Assembly (NCBI GenBank): GCA_002746115.1
Contig: NVXL01000213.1
Span: 1-46,820 of the forward strand
Length of the DNA stretch: 46,820 bases
Source: Alteromonadaceae bacterium
GTDB taxonomy: Bacteria > Pseudomonadota > Gammaproteobacteria > Pseudomonadales > Cellvibrionaceae
Direction of reading: 5' to 3'
Shown: positions 19,263 to 28,157 of the stretch, in pieces
Layout of the letters: each line of letters starts with the position of its first letter
Position numbering within the stretch: position 1 is the first letter of the stretch
Notes under the pieces: model-generated
The model's input: only the letters and a program-made list of their open reading frames with translations
What the model was told of the DNA's origin: nothing
The model's database searches: none
Made by a program: the position numbers and the translations under genes

Positions 19263-21161
19263 ATGCATAATAAAATTCAAAAACTAAAAAAAACTGGATT
19301 AAGCGCTTGTGTCGCAATGATCCTTGGTACGAGTCTGCCTTCTTGGGCGGTACAAGTCGATATGCAAGTGACGAATGAGTGGAACGAAGGCTTCCAAGTG
19401 GATGTCACTATCCTTAATGACGAAAGCGCAGCCATCAGCGGATGGGAGCTGGGTTTTGCCTCACCCATACAAATTGCTCAAATATGGAACGCCAATATAG
19501 AACCGAGCACAGGTGAACAGCATCTTTTTAGCGCGTTAGGGTGGAACGCTAATATTGCACCGGGTCAACAAGTAAGCTTTGGTTTTGTGGCTTCTGGTGG
19601 CACTAGTTCCGACCTTCCAACAGGTTATACATTTAATGGTGTTGCCGGCGGACCCCCAGGTTCAACGCCTGTACCGACAGCAACTCCGGCACCGACGCCA
19701 ACCGCTACACCAGCACCTACAGCTACACCAGCACCTACAGCTACACCGGCACCTACAGCAACACCAGCACCGACGACAACACCAGCACCGACGCCAACCG
19801 CAACACCAGCACCCACCGCAACACCTACGCCTGTTCCGACAGCAACGCCTACTCCTAGTGGCGGAGACTTTGCTGCGAATTGTACTCCAGGCGGCACCGG
19901 TGATTGGCTGCGTACTGCGGGTAATTTGTTAGTTGATCGCAATTGTCGGCCTGTTTGGTTAACTGGCGCGAATTGGTTTGGATTTAATGCGACTGAGCGT
20001 GTTTTCCACGGTCTTTGGTCGGTTAATTTAGATAGCACTATGCAAGCGATTGCTGATCGCGGCATCAACTTTTTACGAGTTCCTATTTCTACTGAGTTAT
20101 TACATGAGTGGAGTACAGGTCAAGCCGCTGGCGTGGCCATTAACGATTACGCTAACCCTGAATTAGCCGGTTTAACTAGCCTTGAAATATTTGATCAGTT
20201 ACTTGTTGTGAGTGAAAGCCTGGGCGTTAAAGTCATGCTTGATGTTCACAGTGCAAAAGCGGATAACACCGGTCACATTGCCCCTCTTTGGTACGATGAC
20301 ACTTTCACTGAAGCCATGTTCTATGATACTTGGGAGTGGGTTGCAACACGTTATAAAGATAACGATACCTTAATTGCCTACGATATTGAAAACGAACCAC
20401 ACGGAAATCAATCCAGCGCGCTACGTGCTAAATGGGATAACTCTCTCGACAGTGACAACTTTAAGTATGCTTGTGAGGAAGCCTCTAACCGTATTCTAAA
20501 CATTAACCCGGACGTACTGGTAATGTGTGAAGGCGTTGAGATCTTCCCAACTGACGGCATTACTTGGAGCTCGACTGACGAAGATGATTACCATGCAACT
20601 TGGTGGGGCGCTAACTTACGCGGTGTAACAGATTACCCAATTGACCTTGGCGCGAATCAGGATCAATTAGTTTACTCTCCGCATGAGTACGGGCCATTAG
20701 TTCACTTACAGCCATGGTTTCAATCAGCATTTACAGCTGAGTCTTTATACCAAGACGTATGGCAGCCAAACTGGTTCTTTATTCAAGAGCAAAACATTGC
20801 ACCGCTATTTATTGGTGAGTGGGGCGGCTTTATGGATGGTGGTATTAATGAGCAGTGGATGGCTTACTTCCGTGACTTCCTTGGCGAGCATTTTGTTCAC
20901 CACACTTTCTGGGTAATTAACCCTAACTCTGGCGATACTGGCGGACTTCTTAGCCACGACTGGGTGACTTGGGATGAAGATAAATACGGCACGATGTTAG
21001 AGCCTGTACTTTGGCAAGATGCTTCAGGTAAATATATTGGTCTAGATCACGACATACCATTAGGTGGTGTAGGGTCAACAACTGGTATTACTGTAGATGC
21101 ATATTACTCTAGCGGTGGTAGTGCACCTGCGGGACCGACGAGTACTACTGTTAGTAATTAA
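19263..21161 (+). CDS. Secreted cellulase: CBM2 - Pro/Thr linker - GH5
   Basis: The 632-residue protein has a signal peptide ending at PSWA (about residue 29) and a CBM2-type cellulose-binding module (about 30-128; [32 protein letters not shown]). A linker of TPAPTA repeats (about 133-200) leads to a GH5 catalytic barrel (about 205-615). The acid/base is E378 in DIENEPHG and the nucleophile E519 in FIGEWGG. The CBM2 lacks the pair of cysteines that usually staples this family's ends. An endo-beta-1,4-glucanase is the likely activity, although the GH5 subfamily is not clear to me and mannanase or lichenase activity is possible. It is monocistronic with a strong terminator directly downstream. 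Confidence 0.9.
   Translation: MHNKIQKLKKTGLSACVAMILGTSLPSWAVQVDMQVTNEWNEGFQVDVTILNDESAAISGWELGFASPIQIAQIWNANIEPSTGEQHLFSALGWNANIAPGQQVSFGFVASGGTSSDLPTGYTFNGVAGGPPGSTPVPTATPAPTPTATPAPTATPAPTATPAPTATPAPTTTPAPTPTATPAPTATPTPVPTATPTPSGGDFAANCTPGGTGDWLRTAGNLLVDRNCRPVWLTGANWFGFNATERVFHGLWSVNLDSTMQAIADRGINFLRVPISTELLHEWSTGQAAGVAINDYANPELAGLTSLEIFDQLLVVSESLGVKVMLDVHSAKADNTGHIAPLWYDDTFTEAMFYDTWEWVATRYKDNDTLIAYDIENEPHGNQSSALRAKWDNSLDSDNFKYACEEASNRILNINPDVLVMCEGVEIFPTDGITWSSTDEDDYHATWWGANLRGVTDYPIDLGANQDQLVYSPHEYGPLVHLQPWFQSAFTAESLYQDVWQPNWFFIQEQNIAPLFIGEWGGFMDGGINEQWMAYFRDFLGEHFVHHTFWVINPNSGDTGGLLSHDWVTWDEDKYGTMLEPVLWQDASGKYIGLDHDIPLGGVGSTTGITVDAYYSSGGSAPAGPTSTTVSN
19707..19796 (+). repeat. 18-bp tandem repeat encoding the TPAPTA linker
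   Basis: Five successive 18-bp units of the form ACACCAGCACCTACAGCT; the first two are identical and the others differ by a few bases. Each encodes Thr-Pro-Ala-Pro-Thr-(Ala/Thr/Pro). In-frame copy-number change would alter linker length without breaking the gene. Confidence 0.9.
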
Positions 21162-21183
21162 TCTGTCACTTCTTAATAGAGAG

Positions 21184-21210
21184 AAAAGGGCGCTTCGGCG
21201 CTCTTTTTTT
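21184..21210 (+). terminator. Rho-independent terminator after the GH5 cellulase
   Basis: AAAAGGGCGC, loop TTCG, GCGCTCTTTT: a ten-pair stem including one G-U pair, with a UUCG tetraloop and a run of T directly after, 22 bases behind the stop codon. Confidence 0.93.
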
Positions 21211-21434
21211 TGTTCAAAATTTTAGCTAGCTTGTCCGGAGCTTGAATGCATGCGAGCTTTTGTCTGCTTTGTGCATGGCTCGGGATGGAAACGTTATTAG
21301 CTCCAATATATGTACCTTTATGTGCCATAAGCACAAGTAAACTATACTTGTGCTAACAGCCAGAATGGCATAGCGCCTGACACGGATTGCGACTTGTTGC
21401 GGTTATGGTCTCGTGGGTTTGGTATGGGTTTGAT

Positions 21435-22316
21435 ATGAGGTATATGAAGGGCTGGCTTATCATTGCCGCGCTTGTCGGTGTGGTCTTCGCTTCGGCAACT
21501 TTGGCTGCCAGCTCTGAGAAAGAGGTTACGCTTTACATTGCGGGGCTTGAAAACAACCTTTACGATCATCGAGAGCAATATTATTTTGATATGATCCGCC
21601 TAGCGGCACGAAAAAGTGGTTTGACGGTACACTTGAAGCATAGGCTTATGCCCGAGTTGCGAGAAAATCGTGCGATTTTGGAGCTGCAAAAAGGCACGAT
21701 AGATATCTATTGGATGGCCACAAATACTGAGCGGGAGAGGAGCCTAAGGCCTATTCGTATGCCGTTATATAAAGGCTTGATTGGTTGGCGGGTGATGTTG
21801 GTTTCGGAGGGTAAGACTGATATCTTCACCAAATTGAAGTCATTGGAGGAAATTAAAAAACTGGTTGCAGGTCAAGGGCATGACTGGCCCGATAGCGATA
21901 TTTTGGAGGCTAACGGTTATACCGTGCACCGCTCCTCGTCATGGTCGGGATTGTTTGAGCTGGTCAATCTTAGGCGAGTGGATTACTTCCCTCGTTCTGC
22001 CGTTGAGATTCAGACTGAGTTGGCCATATTTCCAAGTCTAAAGTTGGAGATAGAGCCTAGTGTAGTATTTCAGTACCCCATGCCATATTATTTGTTTTTA
22101 AATAAATCCAATGAGGATCTTGCTGTAGCGCTAGAGAATGGCTTTTATAAAGCCGTTGATGATGGGGATTTTGATTTAATCTTTTATCGCTACTTTGGCA
22201 AACATCTAAAATCTCTTAACCTTTCAAAACGCCAAAAAATACAGTTGATAAACCCAGCCCTACCGCCTAAAACACCGCTGAATAAAAAGAATCTCTGGTT
22301 TGGTAGTGGCGCCTAA
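21435..22316 (+). CDS. Orphan periplasmic binding protein (type-2, SBP_bac_3-like)
   Basis: About 293 residues. The N-terminus MRYMKGWLIIAALVGVVFAS is a typical signal peptide (cleavage near TLAA). The mature part has the two-lobed pattern of family 3 solute-binding proteins: YFDMIRLAARKSGL, then LQKGTIDIYWMATN, which is where amino-acid binding proteins place the first-lobe ligand loop, and DFDLIFYRYFGKHL near the end. No ABC permease or ATPase is adjacent. Such solitary members are common in Cellvibrio relatives; the ligand is unknown. Other in-frame starts exist at TTG 21387 and ATG 21444; none has a strong ribosome-binding site. 272 bases separate it from the efflux genes, so co-transcription is uncertain. 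Confidence 0.8.
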   Translation: MRYMKGWLIIAALVGVVFASATLAASSEKEVTLYIAGLENNLYDHREQYYFDMIRLAARKSGLTVHLKHRLMPELRENRAILELQKGTIDIYWMATNTERERSLRPIRMPLYKGLIGWRVMLVSEGKTDIFTKLKSLEEIKKLVAGQGHDWPDSDILEANGYTVHRSSSWSGLFELVNLRRVDYFPRSAVEIQTELAIFPSLKLEIEPSVVFQYPMPYYLFLNKSNEDLAVALENGFYKAVDDGDFDLIFYRYFGKHLKSLNLSKRQKIQLINPALPPKTPLNKKNLWFGSGA

Positions 22317-22588
22317 TACGTTCTGCATATCCCTCAAAAGCGCATAAAGTCATTCCTGTCGTGCGTATATGTACTTGATTGGTGTTAGTGTGCAGCGCTA
22401 ACATTGTCTGTAAGTTCCTAACGTCAGTAACCGCATCGTAATCTTTTGGTTAGCTTAGCTAATGTTACCCATACTGTAGCGTGTGACACTGTATACCTTA
22501 AGAGCAAAATATTAACGTCAATTGTTACCTTGGCACTAACTACCATCCCGACACCAACTATCAACAGGCTTTAATAGCGGAATCCCCT

Positions 22589-23683
22589 ATGGCGATTTAT
22601 CGAGCGAATACGCTCCAAAGATTGTGTTTAACCTTTATTAGCAGTTTACTATTAACCGCTTGTGAACCTGATGACAAGGTGACTTCGCTTGAGCCCATAC
22701 GGCTAGTGCGCACACATCAGGTCGTGGCTCAAGACGGTAATATTTGGCATGAATTACCAGGGCATGTCGATGTAGCCAAGAGAGCCGATTTAAGTTTTAG
22801 AGTGTCAGGCAAGCTTGAGCAAATGCTGGTCAGCGAGGGGAATACTGTCGAGGTCGGACAGCTACTGGCAAAGCTGAACGATACTGACTTTGTCATCCAA
22901 CTCAACAGCCTTAAGGCTCAATACAAGCGTGCACAGCAAGATTTCGATAGAGCGCAGTCTTTGGTAGAAAAAGGCGTTATATCGCGTTCGAACTTTAATA
23001 ATTTCGAGACTGACGAGGCCACTGCGAAAGCGTCGCTTGAAGCCGCCGAACAAAACTTGGCGTACACTCAGCTGCGCGCGCCATTTAGCGGCCAAATAGC
23101 GAAGCGCTATGTGGACAACTACGAGGAGGTGAATGCTAAGCAGTTTGTGTTTACCTTGCAGGATCTAGACACTTTAACCGTCAAGGTTGATGTACCTGAA
23201 AGCTTTATGATTAATGTGCGTCAGGGGCAGAGACCCGAAGTGTATGCACTTTTTGATAGCATCCCAAAGCAGCAGTTTCCATTGACCTTTCAAGAGGTTG
23301 CCACTCAAGCGAATAGTGATGCTAATACCTTTGAGGTCACCTTCGCCTTGCCTCCTATTGAGGAGTATACCGTGCTGCCAGGCATGTCCGTGACTGCCCG
23401 CGCTGCACCAATATCACGGGAGCCCAGCCTAGCGTCTCGTATTTTTGTACCGACCCATGCGGTTTTACAGGATGACGCTGGAACATATGTGTGGTTGGTT
23501 AATGCTACAGCTTTAGGCATGGGCAAGGTCTTTCGACAGAATGTGAGTGTCGGGACGCTTTCACAGCTGGGCTTAGAAGTGGTTGATGGCTTACATGGAG
23601 AAGAGCACTTAGTGAGCGCGGGCATGAGTAAAATGTACGAAGGCTTGGACGTACGCTTTGAGCCAGAGACGAAGAGGCTTTAA
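22589..23683 (+). CDS. RND efflux periplasmic adaptor lipoprotein
   Basis: The 364-residue membrane-fusion protein of the AcrA/MexA class bridges the inner-membrane pump and an outer-membrane channel. The signal sequence ends in the lipobox LLTAC (Cys about 25), so it is lipid-anchored. The biotinyl-lipoyl half motifs (LSFRVSGKLEQMLVSEGNTV and LRAPFSGQIAKRYVD) flank an alpha-helical hairpin (about 105-150), followed by beta-barrel and membrane-proximal domains. The stop codon overlaps the next ATG by one base (TAATG), so translation of the two pump subunits is coupled. No outer-membrane factor gene is present, so a housekeeping TolC is presumably shared. Substrates cannot be read from the sequence. 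Confidence 0.93.
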   Translation: MAIYRANTLQRLCLTFISSLLLTACEPDDKVTSLEPIRLVRTHQVVAQDGNIWHELPGHVDVAKRADLSFRVSGKLEQMLVSEGNTVEVGQLLAKLNDTDFVIQLNSLKAQYKRAQQDFDRAQSLVEKGVISRSNFNNFETDEATAKASLEAAEQNLAYTQLRAPFSGQIAKRYVDNYEEVNAKQFVFTLQDLDTLTVKVDVPESFMINVRQGQRPEVYALFDSIPKQQFPLTFQEVATQANSDANTFEVTFALPPIEEYTVLPGMSVTARAAPISREPSLASRIFVPTHAVLQDDAGTYVWLVNATALGMGKVFRQNVSVGTLSQLGLEVVDGLHGEEHLVSAGMSKMYEGLDVRFEPETKRL

Positions 23684-26600
23684 TGGTGAATATCACCCGT
23701 TTAGCCATTGATAATAACCGTTTAACGCTAGTACTGATCTTGGTCGCTATTTCTATGGGTTTACAGGCATTTTTGCACATGCCTCGCGCGTATGATCCTG
23801 GCTTTGTTATTCGTACTGCGCAAATCGTCACGCACTTTCCGGGCGCAAGCCCTGAGCGTGTTGAGTTGTTGATTTCTGCCAAAATAGAGGAGGTGGTGAA
23901 ACAAATTCCGGAATTGGATTTTGTGACCAGCGAGTCTCGCACAGGCATGTCGATTGTTTTGGTGAATATTAAAGAGCGCTATACCAATATGCGACCGATC
24001 TGGGATAACGTGCGTCGTAAGGTCGATGATGTTGTGAAGGATTTACCGCTTGGGGCGGGTAAACCTCAAGTGAACGATGAATTTGGCGATGTTTTTGGCA
24101 TTGTTTTAGCGATTACAGGAGAGGGGTTTTCCTATGTAGAGCTTGAGCGCGTGGCTGAGCAGGTGCAATCGCATTTATTGCGCTTGCCGGATGTGGCGAA
24201 AGTTGAAATTTATGGTGAGCAGGAGGAGCGTATTTTCATTGAATACGACAATACTCGCCTTGCTGAAATGGGGCTCTCTTCTAGTATTCTTTCGCAAACC
24301 TTACAAGCACGTAACATTGTCATCTCTGGCGGGTCATTTACCTTGGGGCGGGAGCGGATTTCTGTTGAGCCGTCAGGGAATTTTGAATCGGTTGAAGATA
24401 TTGAATATACCATTATTCAGTCTCCTGGCGCGCAAGAGCTACTGTACCTCAAAGATATTGCACGTGTGAAACGTGGTTATGTTGACCCGCCAGAATCGTT
24501 GGTGCACGCGAGTGGCCATGAGTCCTTGGCTATTGCCATTTCTATGCGTGAAGAGGGGAATAACTCTGAACTTGGTCAGCAAGTTCAGCAGGCGTTACAG
24601 CAGTTTTATCAGCGTTACCCTCACGGTGTTAATTTTGATTTAATCAACTTTTCCCCTGCAGAAGTCGACAAAAAAGTCAGTGATTTTATCAGTAGCTTGG
24701 GGCAGGCTATTTTAATAGTCACCTTGATTATGCTCGCAACCTTAGGTTTACGCACTGGGTTAGTTGTGTCTGCGTTGATACCCGTTTCGTTGTTACTTGC
24801 TGTGGTTGTGATGAATTTTTTGGATATTGGCCTGAATCAAATTTCTTTGGCCGCTTTAATTATAGCCCTTGGAATGCTGGTCGATAATGGCATCGTTATG
24901 TCTGAAAATATACTTGTACAGATGCAGCGGGGTAAGTCTGCACTTGAGGCTTCATTGCAATCGGCGGCTGAACTTCGGATGCCTTTATTAACGGCGTCAT
25001 TGACAACTGCAGCCGCATTTTTGCCAATCTATTTGGCGGAATCTAGCGTCGGGGAGTTTACGGCGTCGTTATTCAAAGTGGTTAGTATTACCCTGTTATG
25101 TTCTTGGCTTGTATCTTTGACGTTAATTCCGATGTTATGTGTTTCATTCCTTAAGGTAAAAGTTAAGGTAAAAACAAATATTAAAGTAAAAGTAAATGAC
25201 CAGAGAATAGTCGTGAGCGACGAGTCGATAGAGCTAAGCTTTAACGAGGAGTTTGGCAGTCGCTTTTACCGTTACTATCGAGGGTTATTGTTACTGACAT
25301 TAAATTATCGAAAAACCACCTTGATGCTGACTTTCATCGTCTTCGTTGTGGCTATGTCTGGATTCTCTATCATTCCAAAATTGTTTTTCCCTCCATCGGA
25401 TCGCAGTTATTTTAAAGCTGATCTGGAGATGCCTACCGGTACTTCGATTCGACAAACTCAAGCGGTGGTGAGTGATATCGAAGGGTATATTGCGTCTGAG
25501 CTAGTATTGTCGAGTGACCGGCTTGACGGTGTTACTGACTGGATTAGCTATATTGGTGATGCAGGGCCTCGTTTTATTCTTCCGCATCGGCCAAAGGCAC
25601 CGAGTGCCAATACCGCGACAATGGTGATAAACGTTAATTCCCTTACTGTAATCCCTGCCATGATGGCGGCGTTACGTGCTTATGGGCATGATAAACATCC
25701 TGACCTTGATCTGAAATTAAAATTAATTGAGAGTGGTCCTACCGTGAACTACCCTGTGGAGGTGCGCCTATCAGGCGATGATTCGGATTTACTGTTTAAA
25801 GCCGCAGCAAAGCTTAAACAAAAAATGCGCAATATCGGTGGCTTGGTCAATATTAACGACGATTGGGGGCAGCGCATTAAAAAATTGGAAATTAATATTA
25901 ACCAGGCTAGAGCCTTGCGTTCGGGGGTTTCGAGTCAAGATATCGCCCTGTCTTTACAGGCGGGTTTAAGTGGTTTTGAGTTAACCGAGTACCGTGAAGG
26001 TAAAGAGCTAATTCCGGTCATTCTGCGTTCCAAATTGACTGGCCAAAACGATCTTAATCAGGTCGAATCGTTAGCGGTCTCTTCGCAGTCTACTGGGCGA
26101 TCGGTACCGCTTAAGCAAGTAGCTGATGCGGCGTTGGTGTGGGACTTATCGAAGGTATTTCGCCGCAATGGTTACCGCACCGTGACTATTGGTGCGCAAT
26201 TAGCCGCTGGGGTGAACGCGGCTGAGAAGGTGGAGGAACTCAAACCCTGGTTAGCCGAGAAGAGTGAGCGATGGGGAGCTAATTTAAGTTATAAGTTTGG
26301 CGGTGATCATGAGTCTTCCGCAGTAGCGAATAAGTCGATTGCTGATAAGCTGATGGTCGCTGTACTGATTATCTTGTTATTGTTAGTCGCGCAGTTTAAT
26401 TCTTTGCGGCTAGCCATAATTGTGTTAGCGACAATACCTCTTGGCTTGATTGGTGTAGTTGTTGGGTTGATAGTCGCGCGTTCATATTTTGGGTTTATGA
26501 CGATTTTAGGTATCGTCTCTCTCGGTGGTATAGTGGTGAATAATGCGATTGTATTGCTGGAGCGCATCGGTATAGAACGGGAGCACCACCGTACCCAGCT

Positions 26601-26817
26601 GCAAGCGATTATCACAGCAGCTCAGCAACGCGCCCGGCCAATTTTATTAACCACAGCCACTACCGTCTGCGGCTTATTACCGTTGTATTTTGGTGGTGGT
26701 GAAATGTGGGAATCCATGGCCGTTGCTATTATTTTTGGTTTGTTGTTTTCTACCCTGTTAACTTTGGTGATTGTGCCAGTTTTGTATGCGGTTTTTTTCA
26801 GCGTTAATCGGCAGTAG
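23683..26817 (+). CDS. RND efflux transporter (AcrB superfamily, divergent proton relay)
   Basis: The 1044-residue inner-membrane pump has the duplicated six-TM plus large periplasmic-loop layout of the AcrB/HAE1 superfamily. TM4 has GMLVDNGIVMSENI with D401 at the AcrB D407 position but Asn402 where AcrB has D408. TM10 has GGIVVNNAIVLLERI, placing Asn953 where AcrB has the relay Lys940. The substitutions are likely a subfamily trait rather than damage, since the frame is intact. The cytoplasmic loop between TM6 and TM7 carries an unusual lysine-valine run (KVKVKVKTNIKVKVN). It follows the adaptor with a one-base overlap and ends just before a convergent hairpin. Drug, metal or lipid substrates are all possible. 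Confidence 0.93.
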   Translation: MVNITRLAIDNNRLTLVLILVAISMGLQAFLHMPRAYDPGFVIRTAQIVTHFPGASPERVELLISAKIEEVVKQIPELDFVTSESRTGMSIVLVNIKERYTNMRPIWDNVRRKVDDVVKDLPLGAGKPQVNDEFGDVFGIVLAITGEGFSYVELERVAEQVQSHLLRLPDVAKVEIYGEQEERIFIEYDNTRLAEMGLSSSILSQTLQARNIVISGGSFTLGRERISVEPSGNFESVEDIEYTIIQSPGAQELLYLKDIARVKRGYVDPPESLVHASGHESLAIAISMREEGNNSELGQQVQQALQQFYQRYPHGVNFDLINFSPAEVDKKVSDFISSLGQAILIVTLIMLATLGLRTGLVVSALIPVSLLLAVVVMNFLDIGLNQISLAALIIALGMLVDNGIVMSENILVQMQRGKSALEASLQSAAELRMPLLTASLTTAAAFLPIYLAESSVGEFTASLFKVVSITLLCSWLVSLTLIPMLCVSFLKVKVKVKTNIKVKVNDQRIVVSDESIELSFNEEFGSRFYRYYRGLLLLTLNYRKTTLMLTFIVFVVAMSGFSIIPKLFFPPSDRSYFKADLEMPTGTSIRQTQAVVSDIEGYIASELVLSSDRLDGVTDWISYIGDAGPRFILPHRPKAPSANTATMVINVNSLTVIPAMMAALRAYGHDKHPDLDLKLKLIESGPTVNYPVEVRLSGDDSDLLFKAAAKLKQKMRNIGGLVNINDDWGQRIKKLEININQARALRSGVSSQDIALSLQAGLSGFELTEYREGKELIPVILRSKLTGQNDLNQVESLAVSSQSTGRSVPLKQVADAALVWDLSKVFRRNGYRTVTIGAQLAAGVNAAEKVEELKPWLAEKSERWGANLSYKFGGDHESSAVANKSIADKLMVAVLIILLLLVAQFNSLRLAIIVLATIPLGLIGVVVGLIVARSYFGFMTILGIVSLGGIVVNNAIVLLERIGIEREHHRTQLQAIITAAQQRARPILLTTATTVCGLLPLYFGGGEMWESMAVAIIFGLLFSTLLTLVIVPVLYAVFFSVNRQ

Positions 26818-26819
26818 TA

Positions 26820-26845
26820 TTTACCTCCCTATAACGGGAGGTAAA
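26820..26845. terminator. Hairpin between convergent RND and outer-membrane barrel genes
   Basis: TTTACCTCCC (26820-26829) and GGGAGGTAAA (26836-26845) form a perfect 10-bp stem with a six-base loop. The repeat starts two bases after the RND stop and its right arm lies in the last codons of the convergent gene. T-runs are short, so it may act weakly in both directions. Confidence 0.6.
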
Positions 26846-28001
26846 AGCCGAGATTAAACGATAACGCTTTGGCTTGCTCGTAATCGTAATCATCTGCGGA
26901 TATCTTGAGTTTAAAATAAGGTGTATTAATTTCAAAGCCTGTGGCTTCTAGGTCAAAGTTATAAGATAGACCAAGGTATATCTGCTTGAAAAATCGATGG
27001 CGGTAGGCTATCTGTGAAAAGTAATGTGTATCGTAACGGAAAGTTTCTAATTGTAGGGTATCTCGGCCTGTAAAATTATAATCGCCCCGCAATTTGAGCT
27101 GCATTGGGAGGCGCTGTCCGATGTTACGCTCGCTCTCTTGCCAAGAAAGTGCGGGACTCACATTGAGTAGTCCGTCGTCGTCAAAGCGTACGCGGTTGGA
27201 TGTTGCGCCGCCGACGGTACGGTCTTGGTTCTTCCAAGAAATTTTGCTGAATAAATCTTTACCCTTAAATTCAACATGAAATTTGTCCAGCGGGCGCCAT
27301 TGAATGTCGATGTCAGCGCTGTAGCCATTGGCGGATAATTCGCTTTTTTCTCGGTCAAAGAACTTATCTTCGGAATATTGGTAATCGAGTTCAAGATCGC
27401 CCGAGGGGTTATCGCCTAAGCCCCCTAGTACACCGTTGAGGCGGCCTTCAAGCATGTCGTAGGCTTCTAGTAGTGAAAGGTGTATTTGAAAATCAATGTT
27501 TTTCGAGTAGCTACCGTAATAACCGAATTTAACGCCATGTGCGCTTATGTGTTGCGCCTCAAGGTCGATATCGTAATCAAGCCCTTGAGGGAGGGGGAGG
27601 TCATTCTTGTCGGCGTAAAATACGGTAGCGGTGTCGTTGGTGAATTCTAGAAAATAATCATAACGAGTAAATATCGCGTAGGATATACCGCCAAGCTTAT
27701 CGCTAAGATGGATTTTATGTCCAAGTTCAACTTGTGAGGTGGTAATCGCAAGCCCACCCTTATCAAGGGTGGGGCCTTTTAAGCCATCAGCAAATTGCTT
27801 AATTGGGGAAACTTCACTAAAGCTAAAACTCTCGGTGCTTTGGTATACGTGGTTTTTTTCTGTTGCATAGAGGTTTTGTGTTGATAGCAGAAAGCAAGAA
27901 GTTGTTAATATGTTAAAGCTTATGCGTGCGTAACGTGAGTAGTGTTTTGGGGAGGGGGACTTATAACCGGTCTTAGTGACGCTTATTTTATTTAAATCCA
28001 T
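26829..28001 (-). CDS. Putative outer-membrane beta-barrel protein, unknown
   Basis: From ATG 28001 (AGAGA six bases upstream) the protein is about 390 residues; an in-frame TTG at 28073 would extend it by 24. The N-terminus has a basic region followed by ISFNILTTSCFLLSTQ and a likely cleavage near NLYA. The mature part is rich in alternating hydrophobic/polar strands with many aromatics (GGISYAIFTRYDYFLEF, IYLGLSYNFDLEATGF, ALSFNLGFYLPL), which suggests a beta-barrel of around sixteen or more strands. I do not recognise a family. It follows the large lipoprotein gene on the same strand, but a terminator lies between them. It could be a channel or a surface-assembly protein; this cannot be decided here. 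Confidence 0.65.
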   Translation of the reverse strand: MDLNKISVTKTGYKSPSPKHYSRYARISFNILTTSCFLLSTQNLYATEKNHVYQSTESFSFSEVSPIKQFADGLKGPTLDKGGLAITTSQVELGHKIHLSDKLGGISYAIFTRYDYFLEFTNDTATVFYADKNDLPLPQGLDYDIDLEAQHISAHGVKFGYYGSYSKNIDFQIHLSLLEAYDMLEGRLNGVLGGLGDNPSGDLELDYQYSEDKFFDREKSELSANGYSADIDIQWRPLDKFHVEFKGKDLFSKISWKNQDRTVGGATSNRVRFDDDGLLNVSPALSWQESERNIGQRLPMQLKLRGDYNFTGRDTLQLETFRYDTHYFSQIAYRHRFFKQIYLGLSYNFDLEATGFEINTPYFKLKISADDYDYEQAKALSFNLGFYLPL

Positions 28002-28082
28002 AAAAATCTCTGGTCTAGCTTTGTTGTCTTTGAAGTATAGCGTTAGATTTGATATTCGGAATTGTGCTTTCAATTTTTTTTC

Positions 28083-28110
28083 AAAAAAAAGGAGGCAGTT
28101 ATGCCCCCTT
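28083..28110 (-). terminator. Rho-independent terminator after the large lipoprotein gene
   Basis: Read on the minus strand: AAGGGGGCA, loop TAAC, TGCCTCCTT, then a run of eight T (A-run at 28083-28090 on the plus strand). There is one internal mismatch in the stem. It lies about 50 bases after the stop of the 28158-30572 gene. Confidence 0.85.
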
Positions 28111-28157
28111 GTATTTAGTTAGCTCACTTTAAGTCGTGAGCCTGTTAACTGTGCTGA

